From Parus major (Eukaryota > Chordata > Aves > Passeriformes > Paridae), in NCBI RefSeq assembly GCF_001522545.3, contig NC_031770.1:29685864-29749863 (forward strand): a stretch of 64,000 nt of DNA, in the 5' to 3' direction. This document shows, piece after piece, positions 43,701 through 58,700 of the stretch. Within the stretch, counting starts at the first letter, position 1, and every line of letters begins with the position of its first letter. The position numbers and the translations under genes were made by a program. The notes under the pieces are model-generated. The model was not told the DNA's origin and searched no databases. It saw only the letters and a list, made by a program, of their open reading frames with translations.

Positions 43701-46700
43701 CTGGTTTTATTTCATGACACTTTTTCACACCAGGAATGTGGTTAAGGTCTAGCCTATAAGCCTTATCCTAACAAACACTGTGCACTACCAATCTGTTACT
43801 GAAGATGCATAGGCAGACATTAATATACCAGTCAAAATGGCCAAAAAAGTCAAAATCCGTATAAACAATTTAACAAAAGACAGAGAAGTATTTTTGTGTC
43901 ATCTTTTTTTTTTTTTTTGCATGCTATTGAACCTTCTGGAGTATTTACCCAGCCTATGCCTCTGTACCTGGAGAAACCTGAACCCAGAAGGAAAAAAATC
44001 CTGTGAAAGAGCTCCACTACTGATGATTAAGCCTCAAAATACTTTTTTCCTTAAAACATTTTTTTTTTCTTCCTCAAAATATAAACTATTTCTCTTGTAA
44101 CAGTATGGGATCTTCTTAAATCTTTTTATGACATCCCAAAGAAGTGGGAACCAGGGGTACAAGAGCCAGAAGTTGACTGTACTACTTTAAACTGAGCAGC
44201 CAGCAAAGCACATAATTCTGCTGTGGCAGGAAAGTTAAAAATGGAGGGATAGTACAAAATAGGTGACAGAGCTGATAAGAGAGGAACACTGGATTTCACT
44301 TAGAGATGGGGGGATGTGAAGTGGTAGAGTTAGGATGAGTGACTGAAAGAAATGGAACTTTATTGCTCTTCCTCTAGATCAAATACTTTGTTAATCTAAA
44401 GGACAGCTTTTAACTCTAGGAACCCCACGAAAACTGAATTACCTTCATATTTCATGAGGTAATAATTTAGTTTAATAGTGGTTAAAGAAGGTGGAACTGT
44501 GACATAGATGAAATTGTAGTGGGAGGGAAAAGTCTGAAGCAAATTAGTTAGAACTGATCAGTTTTAATAAAAAGTAGCTAAGTCTACAGAACTTTTTATT
44601 TAAATAAGCAACATTAACTACCTTGTGATTCTGAGGGCTTAGGAGATGGAAATTCATAGTTCTTTTCAAATAGATCTATTAGATCTTGAACAGCATCTTC
44701 AATGTGCATGCTTTTTATGTTCAATAACTCAGCACATTCTTTAGTATAAGCCTGTTAAATAAAAATATCAAGTCTTAGTATCACTGATTATCTTATTGCT
44801 GTTTCTCTTCATGGGGATTCAAAACATTTCCCTAAATATTGTATTAATCACACCAAAACTATTTCAATGAAACATATATATTTATTAAAATATACTTGTA
44901 TATTTATAAAAACTTATGTTATATTATCACTATATTTTAAATTCCTAAAAAAAATCCTTTTTTGAAATATGGGCACTTTTAGGTGCTCAAAAAAAATCCT
45001 GAGTATTGAAAGGGGGGGTCACTGTCTGAATCTGAAATTATCCAAATACTGTTTCCACTCTCCTTAATGATTTTATTTACTTGCACTGATTTGATAATTA
45101 ATACATTTTTAGCCTATTTTGGAATAAGAAAGCTTTCAGATTTTCAAATATAGTTGTTAGAAAGCATTTTTTGCCCTCTCCTTTAAAACAAATTGGGAAA
45201 AATAGGGAGGAAGAAAGGCTATATTTGTCTGAGGTCCTTCATACACAAAAAATCTCATCTAAGTACAAAGCACTTAAATAAGATTATCTATGAAATACTA
45301 CAGCTTAAGTATCTCAATTACCAAAGAACCAATGTATCTTCATATAAAATGTTTTAAGCAAAATAATTTAATTATAAATAAAGTTCTGTATTTCCACATA
45401 GAGATTTTTTAAATTTTATTTTCATTTACTAAGGCATTTTTTCTAATGTGCCCTAGGATTTAAGTTGAAAAATGTGAAGTGGTACACACCTCATTGTCAG
45501 TCAATAGATCCTCTATTTTGATAGGACCATCTACTGGTAAGCTCACTAAAGAAGTATTTGATATTTCTTTTAATATTAAACCAATCCGCACGTCACTTAT
45601 AATATTAACCTAAAAAGAGAAAATCATGTTAATACCACACACTTCTCTTTAAGGCATAATGTATTCTATTTTAGAGAGCTCTAAGAGGTAAAAAAATGTT
45701 TTGCAAAAAAATAAATACAAGAATGTTAAAGAGTACAAGATATAAGAAAGTGAATAATGACAAGAGTTATGGTAACTTAAGGGTTATTTGCAATGGCTAG
45801 ACTCTCAAAGTATCCTGGCTGGTTTAACTGCAGTTTTAGGCAGACAGGCAACAACAAAAGTCAGACCCTAGATCATTCTTGTCCTGAAAGATACAGAGTT
45901 TCTAGATTAAATAAAACAGAGTAATAGAACAAGCTACATCAATATAATTGGATTCTTGTTCATGATCTTACTCATCACAAGTCTAGCAGCAAGGCAAAGG
46001 AGACGTCTACTGCAAATTGCTTGATGGATTAATCTTCAGTCCTTCTCCTTCTTTTAGTCAACACAGGCTTTTTCTGGGTTTTTGATTCTAAATTGCAGCA
46101 TTTATACTAATAATTGCATTATTAGTATACGGTCAACTACACTGAATTGTTTTTACCATGGCAAACAGAACGTTGATCATAGGTATGATTTTATGCCATA
46201 TATAAAAAGAACTCGATACACTGACCAGTGACTAATAATCTCTTACCACAGTAGACACAATTTACAATATTCATAGAGGAGATACTAGTCACAGAGTTTA
46301 ACCATCAAGCCAGAAGGACAATCTGACTGTCAAGGTAAATTCTTGAGGAAAAATCAAGACAATATTGGTCCCCAAGCATGTTAAATCATATAATCATAGC
46401 ATATCAAATTTAAAGATCATCTTCAAAGATCATCTGGTCCAACCTTTCTTGGAAAAAGTACAGCTAGACAAGATGGCACAGCACCCTGTCCAGCTGAGTC
46501 ACAAAATTGTCCTGGGGGGAATCCACCACTTCCAGTGTGAGATGATTTCAGTGGTTGACTGTTCTCATTTGCCAAAAATTTTCTTCTTGGGTCAAGTTGG
46601 AATCTTTCCATAAGTAACATGATTATCCCCCATCTTTCCCACATAAACCATTGTAAAACTGGGGTCCTCATCTTCTTTGCAGTGGATCTTCAAATATTAC

Positions 46701-49700
46701 ATCATGATGTTGAGGTCTCCCGTAAGACTTCTTTACTCAAGGGTGAACAAAACCATTTCTCTCAACCTTTCCTCATTTGTCAGGCTTTCCAGTCCTTTGA
46801 TCATCACTGTGGCCCTTCCCTGAACCCTCTTCAAATTTCTTTTGTATAGCAGGGATCAAAACTGAATACAGTTCCAGGTTTGGCTTCACTGAGCAGACGA
46901 GGATGGTGATCTGTTATCTCTGCTGGTTAATGCAACCCAGCATCCTGCTGACTTTTCTTTGCTGGAGCAGCACACCGTTCACTCAAACTGAATTTGTTAT
47001 CCACAAGGATGCCCAGGTCATTTTTCACAGAGCTGTTCCCTGGTCAGGTAGATCTCAGCCTATGCTGCACTCCTGGATTATGTGCATAATATGTGGATTA
47101 TGTAGATAAAGTGCAAGACCTTACATTTGTCCTTGTTGAACTTTGTAAGGTTCTTGTTAGCCTACTCTTCATGCCTATTCAGGTCTTCCTGCAGGGTGGC
47201 TCTCCACTTTCCCATTTCCCATTTAGCTTGGTGTCATTGGCAAACTTTTTCAGGGTCTGCTTGATCCCATCATCCAAATTATTTATGTGGATATTAAAAA
47301 TGGAATAAAATGAATTCAGAAATTATGTGACAAATACCAAGAGAGTAAAAGAGCACATAGCAGCATGCAGAGAACTGTGAGGAAAAAGCATATTCTCCTT
47401 CATTATTTTATGGGCTGCACAAAGAGGACAGTTTCACAACATGCCCGCTATGAATAGAGTTAATGTTCTAAAGCTCTCTACTCAATAGTTTTTACATGGA
47501 AGTATCTTTTACGCAGCTGCACTCATGGACATGCACTCAAAGACAGGTATTGACTCTGAAAATAAGAGTTAAAGTCCCAGAATGTGAAGACAAGAAGTGG
47601 AAATAGATTCTATTTTAAGGACAGAAGCAAAAATCAAACGTGATGGCAATAATAGGAGAGAATAATTAAGTATATCCCTACTCCAAAAAAAAGGAACCTA
47701 TTTTAAAAATTTCTATGGTATGGTACAAAAATAAGTACAGATTACGTTTGAATATGAAAAATAGTGTCCTATAAATAATTTCTATAAGCTTTTCATTTTA
47801 TTTATATAGTGAGCAGCTGGATTACCCTTCTCAAAAGCTGTCTAAAAATATGCAGAACTTGATCAGCTTCTTGAAAGAAAGTTTCCAGTGTGACAGATGA
47901 CCAAGACAACATGGTAAGTCCTTGCCTCAACACACCTTCCATCTAAGCATAAAGATATGATTTAATAGGTTTAAAACAAACAAGCAAACAAATAGAACAG
48001 AAAATAATTAAAACAAGCGCTATTATTATTAGAATCACTAACATTGCTTATAAAACAGAGTGGTGTGCAAGGGAGGATATAAGATTCCAACAAAAAGGTA
48101 AAACAAATTTATGCAACAGGAAGGAAGGGGAGGGTAGTGCATACTATAGCCTCAGTATTTTTGTTTCTCACACTTCTGTCCAACTTTGTAGTTATATAAA
48201 CTTACACAAACTCTAGAACCTTTTGGTGTGACTACTTACAACCAAAATGAGGAGAGTTACTTAGAACAGTCACGTACTTGTAAATGTCTGGCAAAACCAA
48301 ATGGTTTGTGGTATAGACATTCTGCATCTCCAATACAACTGTACCTTTAGTGTAGCATTCTACACCACTGAAGAGACTCAATTTACAAGGTTAATAATTC
48401 TCCCTGAGTGAACTTCCATGTTAAAGCCAGAGATTTGTGGAGATAAACAGACCTCAAGGACTATATTTTTTGTTCTGCTGGTCTTCTATCTCATAGGCAC
48501 TAAGATTATTTGATTGTAAAACACATTATTTGAGAAATGTATGAAGGATGCAAAGAACAAATTTTTAGTCTTAAAGGTCTCAGTAAAATCCATTAAGCTC
48601 ACAACATGCAGATCCATCTAAATATTTCAGTATTATAAATTAGGTTTTCTTAACTTCTTATGAGGTGTACTGAAGTGCATGCAGCAATACCAACCTTTTC
48701 CATTTTTGGTGTCAGCAGATTTACAAACATGTTTGGTGTTCCTTTACGCAAATCTTCAAATAACTGGACAAGACTCTGTTGATTATTAGAAAGGGTTTTT
48801 CAAGGGTTGATTATTAGAAAGGGTATTTCAAGCATTTCTTTACTCAAGAAAACAATTTGTCATACAATCAAATAATTGAAAAAAGATATTGAAAGCCGCA
48901 CATTGCTTTCAGCATTTCAAGTATAATTAAAAACAACTGTAGAAATTTACACAGATATTATGTATCTATGAACATCATTCTTGGGATGTAACAAATTTGT
49001 ATCGTGCTATAGAAGGAGGAATGAAAACCATCTTTGTGCAACACTTTCTTAAGGCACAAAGCCAGAAAAAGAATGATCTTTCTCTAGAAATAAATACAGC
49101 TTGAACTTTAGCAACCATAACTTGCAATACCCTCTTAAAATTGAGTTTCATATGCTTTAGATGCTTAAATCAGGTGTGAACTCAATTTTAAAATATCCTC
49201 TTGTCTTATGCTATATGCACACACAAGAAAAGTCTTGTATGATGCGCCTCATCCCCAAGATACAGGCTCCTTGAAATAACACCATAACGGAGACTACAAC
49301 AAGTATAACAAAAATAATTTCACTTGCAGGTAACCTGCAAAATTCTTCACATTTCTGTGGCTCACCATATATTCCAAACCAGACTAACTCCAATATTTCT
49401 TCTCAAAAACTCAAAAAACCTGCATTTTACTGATTTTCAGACTGTGAAAACTTTTTGTATAGCTTAAATTATTTCATAACCAAGGTATACTTAGTGTGCC
49501 ATTTGGTATATGAAGCATATATTCTTATATTTAAGTATCTACCAGCCCACACAGGACTTAGCAGGGCATTTTCAAATGAGATTTTCTATGTCCACCTGTG
49601 CATTCTGCAAATTTACCTTAAACTATCTCTTCCCCAGCTTTAATCTTTAGCTATAGAAAAAAAATTCATGTTTAAACACATATCCTTTTAAATTTTTTAA

Positions 49701-52700
49701 ACAGCGATCACAATACTTTCCAAGTTTACCTCTAACTGCAACTTGTTTGACTTCAATTTATCTTCCATTACTGCTATCTTGACTGCCTGCTCTGGTACGT
49801 CCAGACCCAACTTTATCATACATTTCGTCTCCCGCACAATCTCTAGAATTTGGCCATCAAAATTAACTAGGAGCTTCTCAGTTGTAGGATGACGCACAAA
49901 TATTGTGGACTGTAAGGCTAATGTAAAGACATTCTGGTATCAGTTTCTAACACAAAAAATTATTTAAATTCTATAAATTATTATGAAAACCAGATTTCTA
50001 ACATTACAATATAGTCATTAGGTATGTAGGGTTACTTGTGAAATATCTTCATGTAGTTTTCAGTTGAAGAAAATACACAACCAACTTCCATCATATTAAC
50101 TTTCTGCCTTTCTCTTCATAAACTAAACAAGTCTCAGATCCAGTCTTATTTGTGTCATAATTTTTCTCAGCCCAAGTTAAAAAATTATGAAATTAATTCT
50201 CTGAGGACCGGGAAACACAATGCTTGAATATCAAACATTTCTAGGCATTATTACTTGTCCTTAGAGGGACTGGGGCAATACAATCTTATGAATTAGTATA
50301 CCAGAAAAAAAACCAAACCAGAAATAATTATTAAATAGTACACATAGAGAATTTAAATACCAAAGTTATCTATGTCTTAAATTTGTGTCACTAATATTTA
50401 CAGTCATCTGTCAAATAGAGTACCAAATCTGCAATCCTCTGCATCAAAACTAAGTTTCAAGGTCAGTAAGGCACTGAGATTATATTACTGAGCCTGCTAA
50501 TTGGGTCATGACTTTAAGGGTAAATTAGGCTTAAAAAAAGTATCTGATTTGATTTAAATTAGTATTCAACAACAATTTAAAGAAGCAAGTACATATTTAA
50601 TTACTTACGATATTGTAATTGTGACATTTCCTTCATCCACGCGTTATGATAGACTACCTCAAACTCCACCAATACATATGCAAGTTTGTTGTATGATTGA
50701 ACAACTGCTTTACCTTCTGGACTTGCCAAGATGTCTGAATGTTTCTATTTAAACACAGTACATTCAAATTAAAACTATATCCGAAACCACCCATACCATT
50801 TGGATTTTTCTCAGTTTAGCTATTGTCTATACTATATAGTGTAGGTTGATATTATGAATTATACTGACAGAGCTCTTAAAAACTATTTAAAATATTTATG
50901 ATTCAATTTATCAGGGCAATAAAGTAATTAAGCACTTATAAAAAGCAAATACTAAATATTTAACATCAGTAAGAGCAATAACTTTAATATGCTGTCATAA
51001 ATACCTGCATTTCACAGTGAAATGGATACTCAGTTCTACTCAAAACTGAGTAACTGCAAATTTATTGGAAAAGCTTCCTTTTTTAATGAGGTGATATATT
51101 TTAATCACAATGATATTTATGCCTGTTTTCCTTGGAACAAATGTAGATGAGCATTATTCACCTCTGAGGGAAACAGAAAAGTGAAAAACTCTCTCTGAAG
51201 TTAACTAGGCATGAGACCCTGCATGCTTTGTAGGAGAATCACTCAAATGTTTCAAGAATTCTTCAAGGTTATTATCAACTAAAATAGTCTAGTCTGTTCT
51301 ATTCCAACACTACATCTTGGATCTACAAAAAGGGTTACTGCAGAGCAGTATAAACATACAAAGAAAAATGTTGCGTAGCATATAACAAGTGATGTAATCA
51401 TAACTAGAAACTTTATGATCACTCTATTGAAGTAAGACAGTTCACTGTTACATAAAACAACTAATTTTTCGGCCCATCTTACATTCAACTTACATGGAAA
51501 TAGCTGATTGGTTCATTTACCCTTCTGAATAGCTGTCTCACCCACAGTATCTTTCCTGCAATAGGTGGCATGTTTCGAGCAAGAGGAGGGTCATCTTTCT
51601 GAGTTTGGTAAAGCTACAGTAAGAACAATATCATTAAACATATGCATTAAAACTCTATTGAAATGCTAAACTGTTTTCTCTGGTACCACAATTTCTTCCT
51701 TCTCCCAAACAGATTAAATTTGAGTGGAATCACACAACAGTTCATGGAGAGAAAAATGTATTTCTTCCCTGATTTGGTACACTTCAAAGATGTACACATA
51801 TCAATGCTGGTACCTCTCCTGTCTCCATTATCTCATGCTGTTTCTCCGCTGTGCTTACTTATGACAGAGTCCTGAGTACACACCATCCCAGGGTTGAGTA
51901 GCCAGTATTCAGTATCAAGTCTGACACCTGACTTAGAAGCCATATGCTGTGAAAGCAAGCTGTTTAAAGAAGCGGTGTCAGGAGAACCTTTGTGGGGCTT
52001 TTCCTCCTTTGCATAGGTACTGGCCTCAGGAGAGGCCAAAGCTAGATTAACTGAGAGCTTTTTCCTGAAGAGAAACATCAACACTATTCTTCAGACACAC
52101 ATATCTGACTATTAGCTAACATTTCAGGATTTGGACTTAATTATTCTTGTGAGTCCCTTCCAAATCAGGATAATTTAGCATTCTATGATATGCACTTTTC
52201 TACTAACTTCTAATCAAAATGCATGTAGATATTCCTGGATACACAGTCCATGATTTTATCTGTGACCAACATGAGAAAAAATGTCCCCTGCTCAGTGCAT
52301 GACTCCATTACAGTAAAAAAAAAAGGCCTTAAGTTATAATGTACAAAACTTGCATTAACAAAATATTCAATCACTTTAGAACCAGCATTGCAGTAGGAGC
52401 AACTTTGTATTAGAAATAACTTGCTTGGCAAAGATAAAAGGCAATCTAGCAATATCTAATAAATAGTTACAACTAGTCAGTAGAATCAAGACCTTTCTGA
52501 CAGAAGAAAGGAGTATTTGCATCCACCCAACTTTATGCATGCAAACCCAGGCTGTGACAACACAGACTCTGATGACACGACTCTTCACTAACTAGGTCTT
52601 CTTAGCCCTACCCTGTCTCCTGCAGTCCCAACCAAAGAAATCCAAGCAGCTTCATGGTGATCTTGAGAGGAACTGACCTGGATGAAACCCTCTCAGTAAA

Positions 52701-55700
52701 TGTACATATTTTTCTTTTGCCTGGGAAAATACAGCTAAGGGTGGGCTACATGATTTTTTTAAGCAAGCAATGCTCCTGAAAAATCTGTTCATCTAGTTAA
52801 GCCAGTAATTAGGGGTTCAGGGATTGATTGTTATATACAGTGTGTAGGTAGGGAAAGGACACTGTAAAGAATGGTTCAGAGGAGATCTGCTAGGCTACAG
52901 TTTTAAGTCATGGTTCGGAGGAAAATTTTTCTAATAAGTGCAGAGTTTATCACTATTGGCTCCTTGTGTAAACTTCTATCATTGATCTTAGAAAATGTAA
53001 GCATCTCAAAAAAAATTTTCAACAGTCTGTTTTCCATATTCCCTTTATATTCACTGAAGAAAAATGGTCATTTGGAAGGAATTATTTAAATCCTCAGGAC
53101 ACTGCATAAAACTGACCAGATTAACTCACTTTAGAGTAATTCTTCCTTTCTTTCTTGCTTGCTTGAGTATAAGGGGAGTTTGGACATCTAATTCTGATGC
53201 AGATGTTTATTTTACAGACAAAGTAAAAGTTTACAGTCAAGTGATATGAGCAGTTCCCAGAACTTAATTCTCATTTATACTTCAGTCAGGGTGCACTACA
53301 AAAATCAGGAAAAATTACTTTATAATGAACATAAATGCAATTCACCTATATTTGACATGTATTTTATGCTGCCACACCATTTGATAATAGCTGCTTATCC
53401 ATGCAAATTAACTGTGGAAGCCTCATTTAATAAAAAAAATCCAAGAGGTACATGCAATGTACACAGCCAGTAAAGAACATGCCTCTTTAAATTTAATTGA
53501 GGAAGGAATAACAGAAAATATTTTGGTTTCTAAAGTAAAATTGTGATGACAAATTTTTCTTCAACCGTGATTGGGCATATTTTATTGCCAATCCACCAAG
53601 GCCATTTTCTGTAGCAGGAAAACTAAAGTAGGATAAATTGAGAATTGGGAGAAAATTAGTGAAATAGGCAGAATAAATAAAAATTATTCCTATTAAAATG
53701 CTTTCTCCAATTTTAATTGATGTTTACAACTTACTGAAAGGAAATCAATACCTTTTTAGTAGTTTCGAGTTCTGCTACATAATGTTGAAGAATACAACTA
53801 ACTGTACGTGCTGTTTCTTCTTGAAGGCATGGCATATTCAGATTTTGAAACCTGTATTAAAAATTAGTAGCCAAAATGACATTTCTAAAATAATAACTGT
53901 TTTAATTTATTTTGCGCTATATGAACATTACATGAAGTGAAATAAGCAAAAAATCTAGGAAATTCTTTTGAATCTAAAAAACTTTTCTGCTTTGAGGAAG
54001 TTTAAACAAGTTGAAAATTTCTGCCCTGGTGAGTATTTTGGTTGCTGTCACTTAGTAAGTTTAAGGCTTTTCCTTCAGCATCCTTTTGTGTATAAAAATA
54101 TACTAATGAAATTAAGAAACAGAATATATTGATTCTCGTAAGAAAGATAAAAATATATTTTGTATCATGATTATGTGGTTCAGAATATCAGTAATGAAAA
54201 ATTCTCAGTCAGGTCCTTTGTTCTAAAATTTGCTGGACTGTTTAAATTGTGCTAATCAGTAATTTCAAGTTACTTTAAAATATTTTAAAACATAGTTGCC
54301 AATACCTTTGAAGTAACTGAAGGGAATTCTGTGAAGACAAAATTTTCCGAAAACAGGTACGCATAAAAGTCTGTAGCTGTGTCTAAAGAACACATAATTC
54401 AGTGTGGTTTTTCAGGTCAGAGAATAGTATTTTAATGATATTTTCTTAACATAGTAGCTTTTGAAATTGTTACTACTTAAAGCACACAAAGCGCCCTTCA
54501 TCCGGCCACACTTAATATAATTAATAAATAGCTAGTTTCAGTCAAATAATCTCTAAAATGTCATACAACTCTATGAAATAAACTAATTAGTTGCAGCTTT
54601 GTTCTGCCCAAAATCTGACTACATTTCTTCAGGCTAATAAATGGCTTCCACATAGATCATTCTCTCAGGTTTCATAATTTTTTGTCATTTTGACTGCAGA
54701 GTGAAAATCATCCATGAGCACTGTTTGATATACTTTACACCTTCCTTTGAGAGAAGGAGAAGGAATGGAAAAAGCCTTTCTCCAGACAAACTCCATGCAT
54801 TTTAGAAGAACAATGTAGCCTACGCACAATTCAAAGTCTCACTGACCATCAGTTTGATACATTCTTTCTTGAGTAAGTTATAATAAGTCACAATATTTCT
54901 TACCTCTAAACGTTCAACTTCTGACATGAATTTCAGAAAATCCACATCAAATTCTGTTACTTGCGGATCAAGAGTGTCATATGGTTTCTTTTGAAAAATG
55001 TGGTAGATATTTTTGAATTTTACTGCCATAAGATCTATACCTTCAACTGCACACAGAGTCAGTGCATTAAAATTCTGTTCTACAGCTATCATCTCCATTA
55101 TCTGAAATAAAGATATTATATTCATGCTCATAATTAATTCTTTGTTATTTTCTCTATAAAATAAAATCTGGATAAAATAAAATAATCAACAGCCACTCCT
55201 CTAGCTACTCCATCTAGAAATGTGTTGGTTTTGAGTCAAGTATCCTCAATACTTGAAGCATAGTTAATTCAGTTTTCAATATCAGTTCTCATCACAATTC
55301 AACACAAAGTAAAATAATCTTTGTTTTTCATAATGATAAAGAGGGTTTTTTAATGTTTTACTGCTAGATCCAATAGGACAATGTGGAAAAGGAGTTAAAA
55401 TGTGGCATGTATGTACTGATAACAAAAAGGTATCTCAAAGAATAAAAGCACACAAAATAATAAAAGAATAAAAGATAAAATAATAAAAGAATAAAAACAC
55501 ACTAAAATCTCAGTATACATAAGATTAGTATGTGTACTGAGTGATGAAGAAGTACATCAAAGACTCACAGAATTCCTACCTTGTGATGATTATCATCTTA
55601 TCCCTTGTCTGACCTTATTCTGTGCCAAGAAGGACCTATTACCTTTTCCACTCAAGAATGTTAGCTTAAAATCCTTTTGATGCATTACCAAGCTAATGTT

Positions 55701-58700
55701 AAGACCATATCAAGCAGCAGAATCATCTGAAGAATTGTGTTTAGCAGTAAACATGAGCTTTTAATGTCATTCAAAAAAAGCAGAAGTGTGTTATTTTTCA
55801 CATAATTTTAAACCTCTTAAAATAATGATCTAAGTCTAGGTCAATCAGGTAATTTCTCTCCACACTAAAAGAGATAAATTGACAAGTTGAGGAGTCAACT
55901 GTGAGATAATAGCATCAAGCACTGGGATGACTTACTCTGTGGAAGTGTCTAAATTCTCTCAATAGAGAGTAACAGACTCCTTTAAAGGATGGTTAAGAGA
56001 ATGTATGTTGGCAAGCACCTACTTTGTAAACACTTTTTTGGAGAGATGCTTCTTCTTTACTAATAACAGCAACAGCCAATATACTCACTTTTTCTAACCT
56101 CCTACAAAAAGCTTCAGATTTTCCAAAAATGTACATTTCTGACACTTCCAATGCCTTTTCTCCTAGATTTTCTGAAGTCTCTTGCTTAGCCTCATGGAAG
56201 CATCTCTGATATTCTTTCAACAGACATATGCATTCCTAAGAAGAGAAGGAATAAATACCATATTCATTATGCTATGCTTATGAGAGAAGGACTAGAGTAC
56301 ACAAACCGATTGACATTCCAAAGCCATTAGTCATCACTTAATCTAATTTCAGTCAACAGGCAACAACAACTTAAACACAGTGGTTTTCTTTCAGTGTTGG
56401 AAGTGTTTGCAACATATGAACAAGCATACAGTAGTACATTACAGTGAATACACCAGAGAGTGGTGGTGAATGGTGCTGCATCCAGTTGGCAGCCAGTCAC
56501 TAATGGTGTCTCCAGGGATCAGTGCTGGGCCCAGTTCTGTTTAGTATCTTCACTGATGATCTGGATGAGGGGACTGAGTCCACCATCAGTCAATTTGCAG
56601 ATGTGGGTGTCAGTGTTGATCTGCTGGAGGGTAGGAGGGCTCTGCAGACGGGCCTGGACAGGCTGGATAAATGGGCCAAATCCAACAATTTGATGTTTAA
56701 CAAGACCAAGTGCTGTGTCATGCACTTCGGCCACAACAACCCCCTGCAGCACTATAAGGTGGGGACAGAGTGGTCAGACAGTGGCCAGGCAGAAAGGGCC
56801 CTGGGGGTACTGACTGAGCACGAGGGAGCAGTGTGCTCACATGGCCAAGAAGGCAAATGGTATCCTGGCCTCTATAAGCAATAGTGTGGCAAGTAGCTAT
56901 TCTTCCCCTCTATTCTACACCTTTTGGGGAATATAGCAACTCAGTAATTGAAGTCTGGAGAAGGAGAAGGTAGAAATGAAGTTAACATTGGCAACCAGTA
57001 TTCCCACAGCTACACATATTCTACCATAGCATATTGCATTTGCTTAATTTATTCTTAATAGGTCACAATCAGATGAAGAAGTGGAAGACTATCTTAACAC
57101 TGACCTTTCATGGTATGCCAAGGAAATCTGGAATGAAAAGGAACTACTGTAACAAAGTCAGGATCTATTCAAATACCAGATTTCCCATGTTAGAGGAAGA
57201 TGGTACCATATCAGAGCTGTATCCTCCTTGACAGCCTCTCTTCCTCAAAATGGAACAATGTGGAATATTAATCCCTTGGTTGCACATAAAGCAAAGATGC
57301 CAATTCTAAGGTCAGTGACAGACCACACTGATAAAGATGAAGCCATTGTAAGTTCAACAATGCCCATGGGCTAAGAATTAGGAAAACATTCAAAGCATCA
57401 TGAAATAAAAAAAAGCCAAGAGGCATGAAGCACTTGATACATATATGGACTTCCTTATTATATCAACAGGTAATCAATAGGTTTGACATGTAAATAATAA
57501 AACACTGAAATACAAACATTGATTTTTCCAATGACTACTGGAGTCTCCTGATCCCAGACTCGATTCAAGCCAGCATCTGTAATGTATGCTTTACATGTTG
57601 TGACCATTTGGTTTGTAACCTAGGGCAGACAAATGAAAAAAGTTTAACGGTAATTTTAAGCTTAATGGTAAATTTGCCTGTTTCACAAAACCTATTAAAA
57701 TTCTCATATACATGCGTTAACACTATCAGATTTGGAATAAATTTCACTTGTGGAAATAATAGTGGCTAAAAAATATATGCAATATATACAATAAACACCC
57801 TCTAAAAACTCAGAGAACACTCCCAGAAGTATATGTAAATCCCAGGACATATTTTAGGTCTTATAAGTTCAGCAATACACAAACACAGAATGTGTTCAAT
57901 CAAAATTCAAGAACAAAAGAATTTATTGAATTCCAACTATTCTTCATTTACATTGTTGTCTCTACACTATGCAGTACTTATTTAAAGACTGGCCTTAAAG
58001 AATTTTATATCCTAGTAGTATGTCTTTACCTTGATTTCTTGTAGCCATAGAAAGGAGAAAACATTCTTCTACATCTCAACCATAAGAATCCAAAGTTAGT
58101 AATGAGAGAGAGAGAGAGAGAGAGGAGTATGTGCAGATATAGAAGATATATCACAGAGGACAACTGAAACAGATCTAAACAGGCAGAAATTTTTTTTGTC
58201 TATTAAATTATATGAACAATTCAAAACAATTCTCCTGATGATGTCATTTGGCTTTTGCCTTTTTTTTTTTTTGTGTGCTCTCTGTATTCTTCACACACGT
58301 ATTTATAACTCTGTCAACTATTGTATTAGTAACTAGTTTTCCAGCACTATTCCATGGCCTTTCCCTAAGCAGAAAGACAAATTTCAGAGCTCCAAGCCAT
58401 GGGAGGTACAAGGCCCCATCTTGTTTCTTGCTGGGAACCAAGGCCAGGAACAACTATCCAAGATACATTCTCATGGACAATGTACAACTAGCGCTGAAGG
58501 AGCAGCTCCAGAGAAGGGGCTTGACCTGGGGAAAAATTGCATCACCACTTGTCCTCCGTATTGGTGCTTTTTATCAATTATGTTCGTTTCCTATAAACTA
58601 TAAATGTGTACTCATCCCTGCAGGGGTGGGCTTTTGCAGACATCTTTCCATAACTGCCTCTGAAGGCATTCATTAAAGATTCTCTTTTATATTACCTCCT

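Noticed and set aside
36725..47300. CR1 pieces as an active element
   Set aside because: Each copy is 5'-truncated or broken by indels; none has a full endonuclease plus reverse transcriptase frame.
49730..49909. Alternative acceptor TTACAG|TCC for exon E11
   Set aside because: It is the better-looking acceptor but is out of phase with E10; the one eight bases upstream in gene sense fits both phase and family sequence.
58248..58676. 142-codon plus-strand open frame
   Set aside because: Starts in a poly-T run, no family likeness, overlaps an LTR-like segment.
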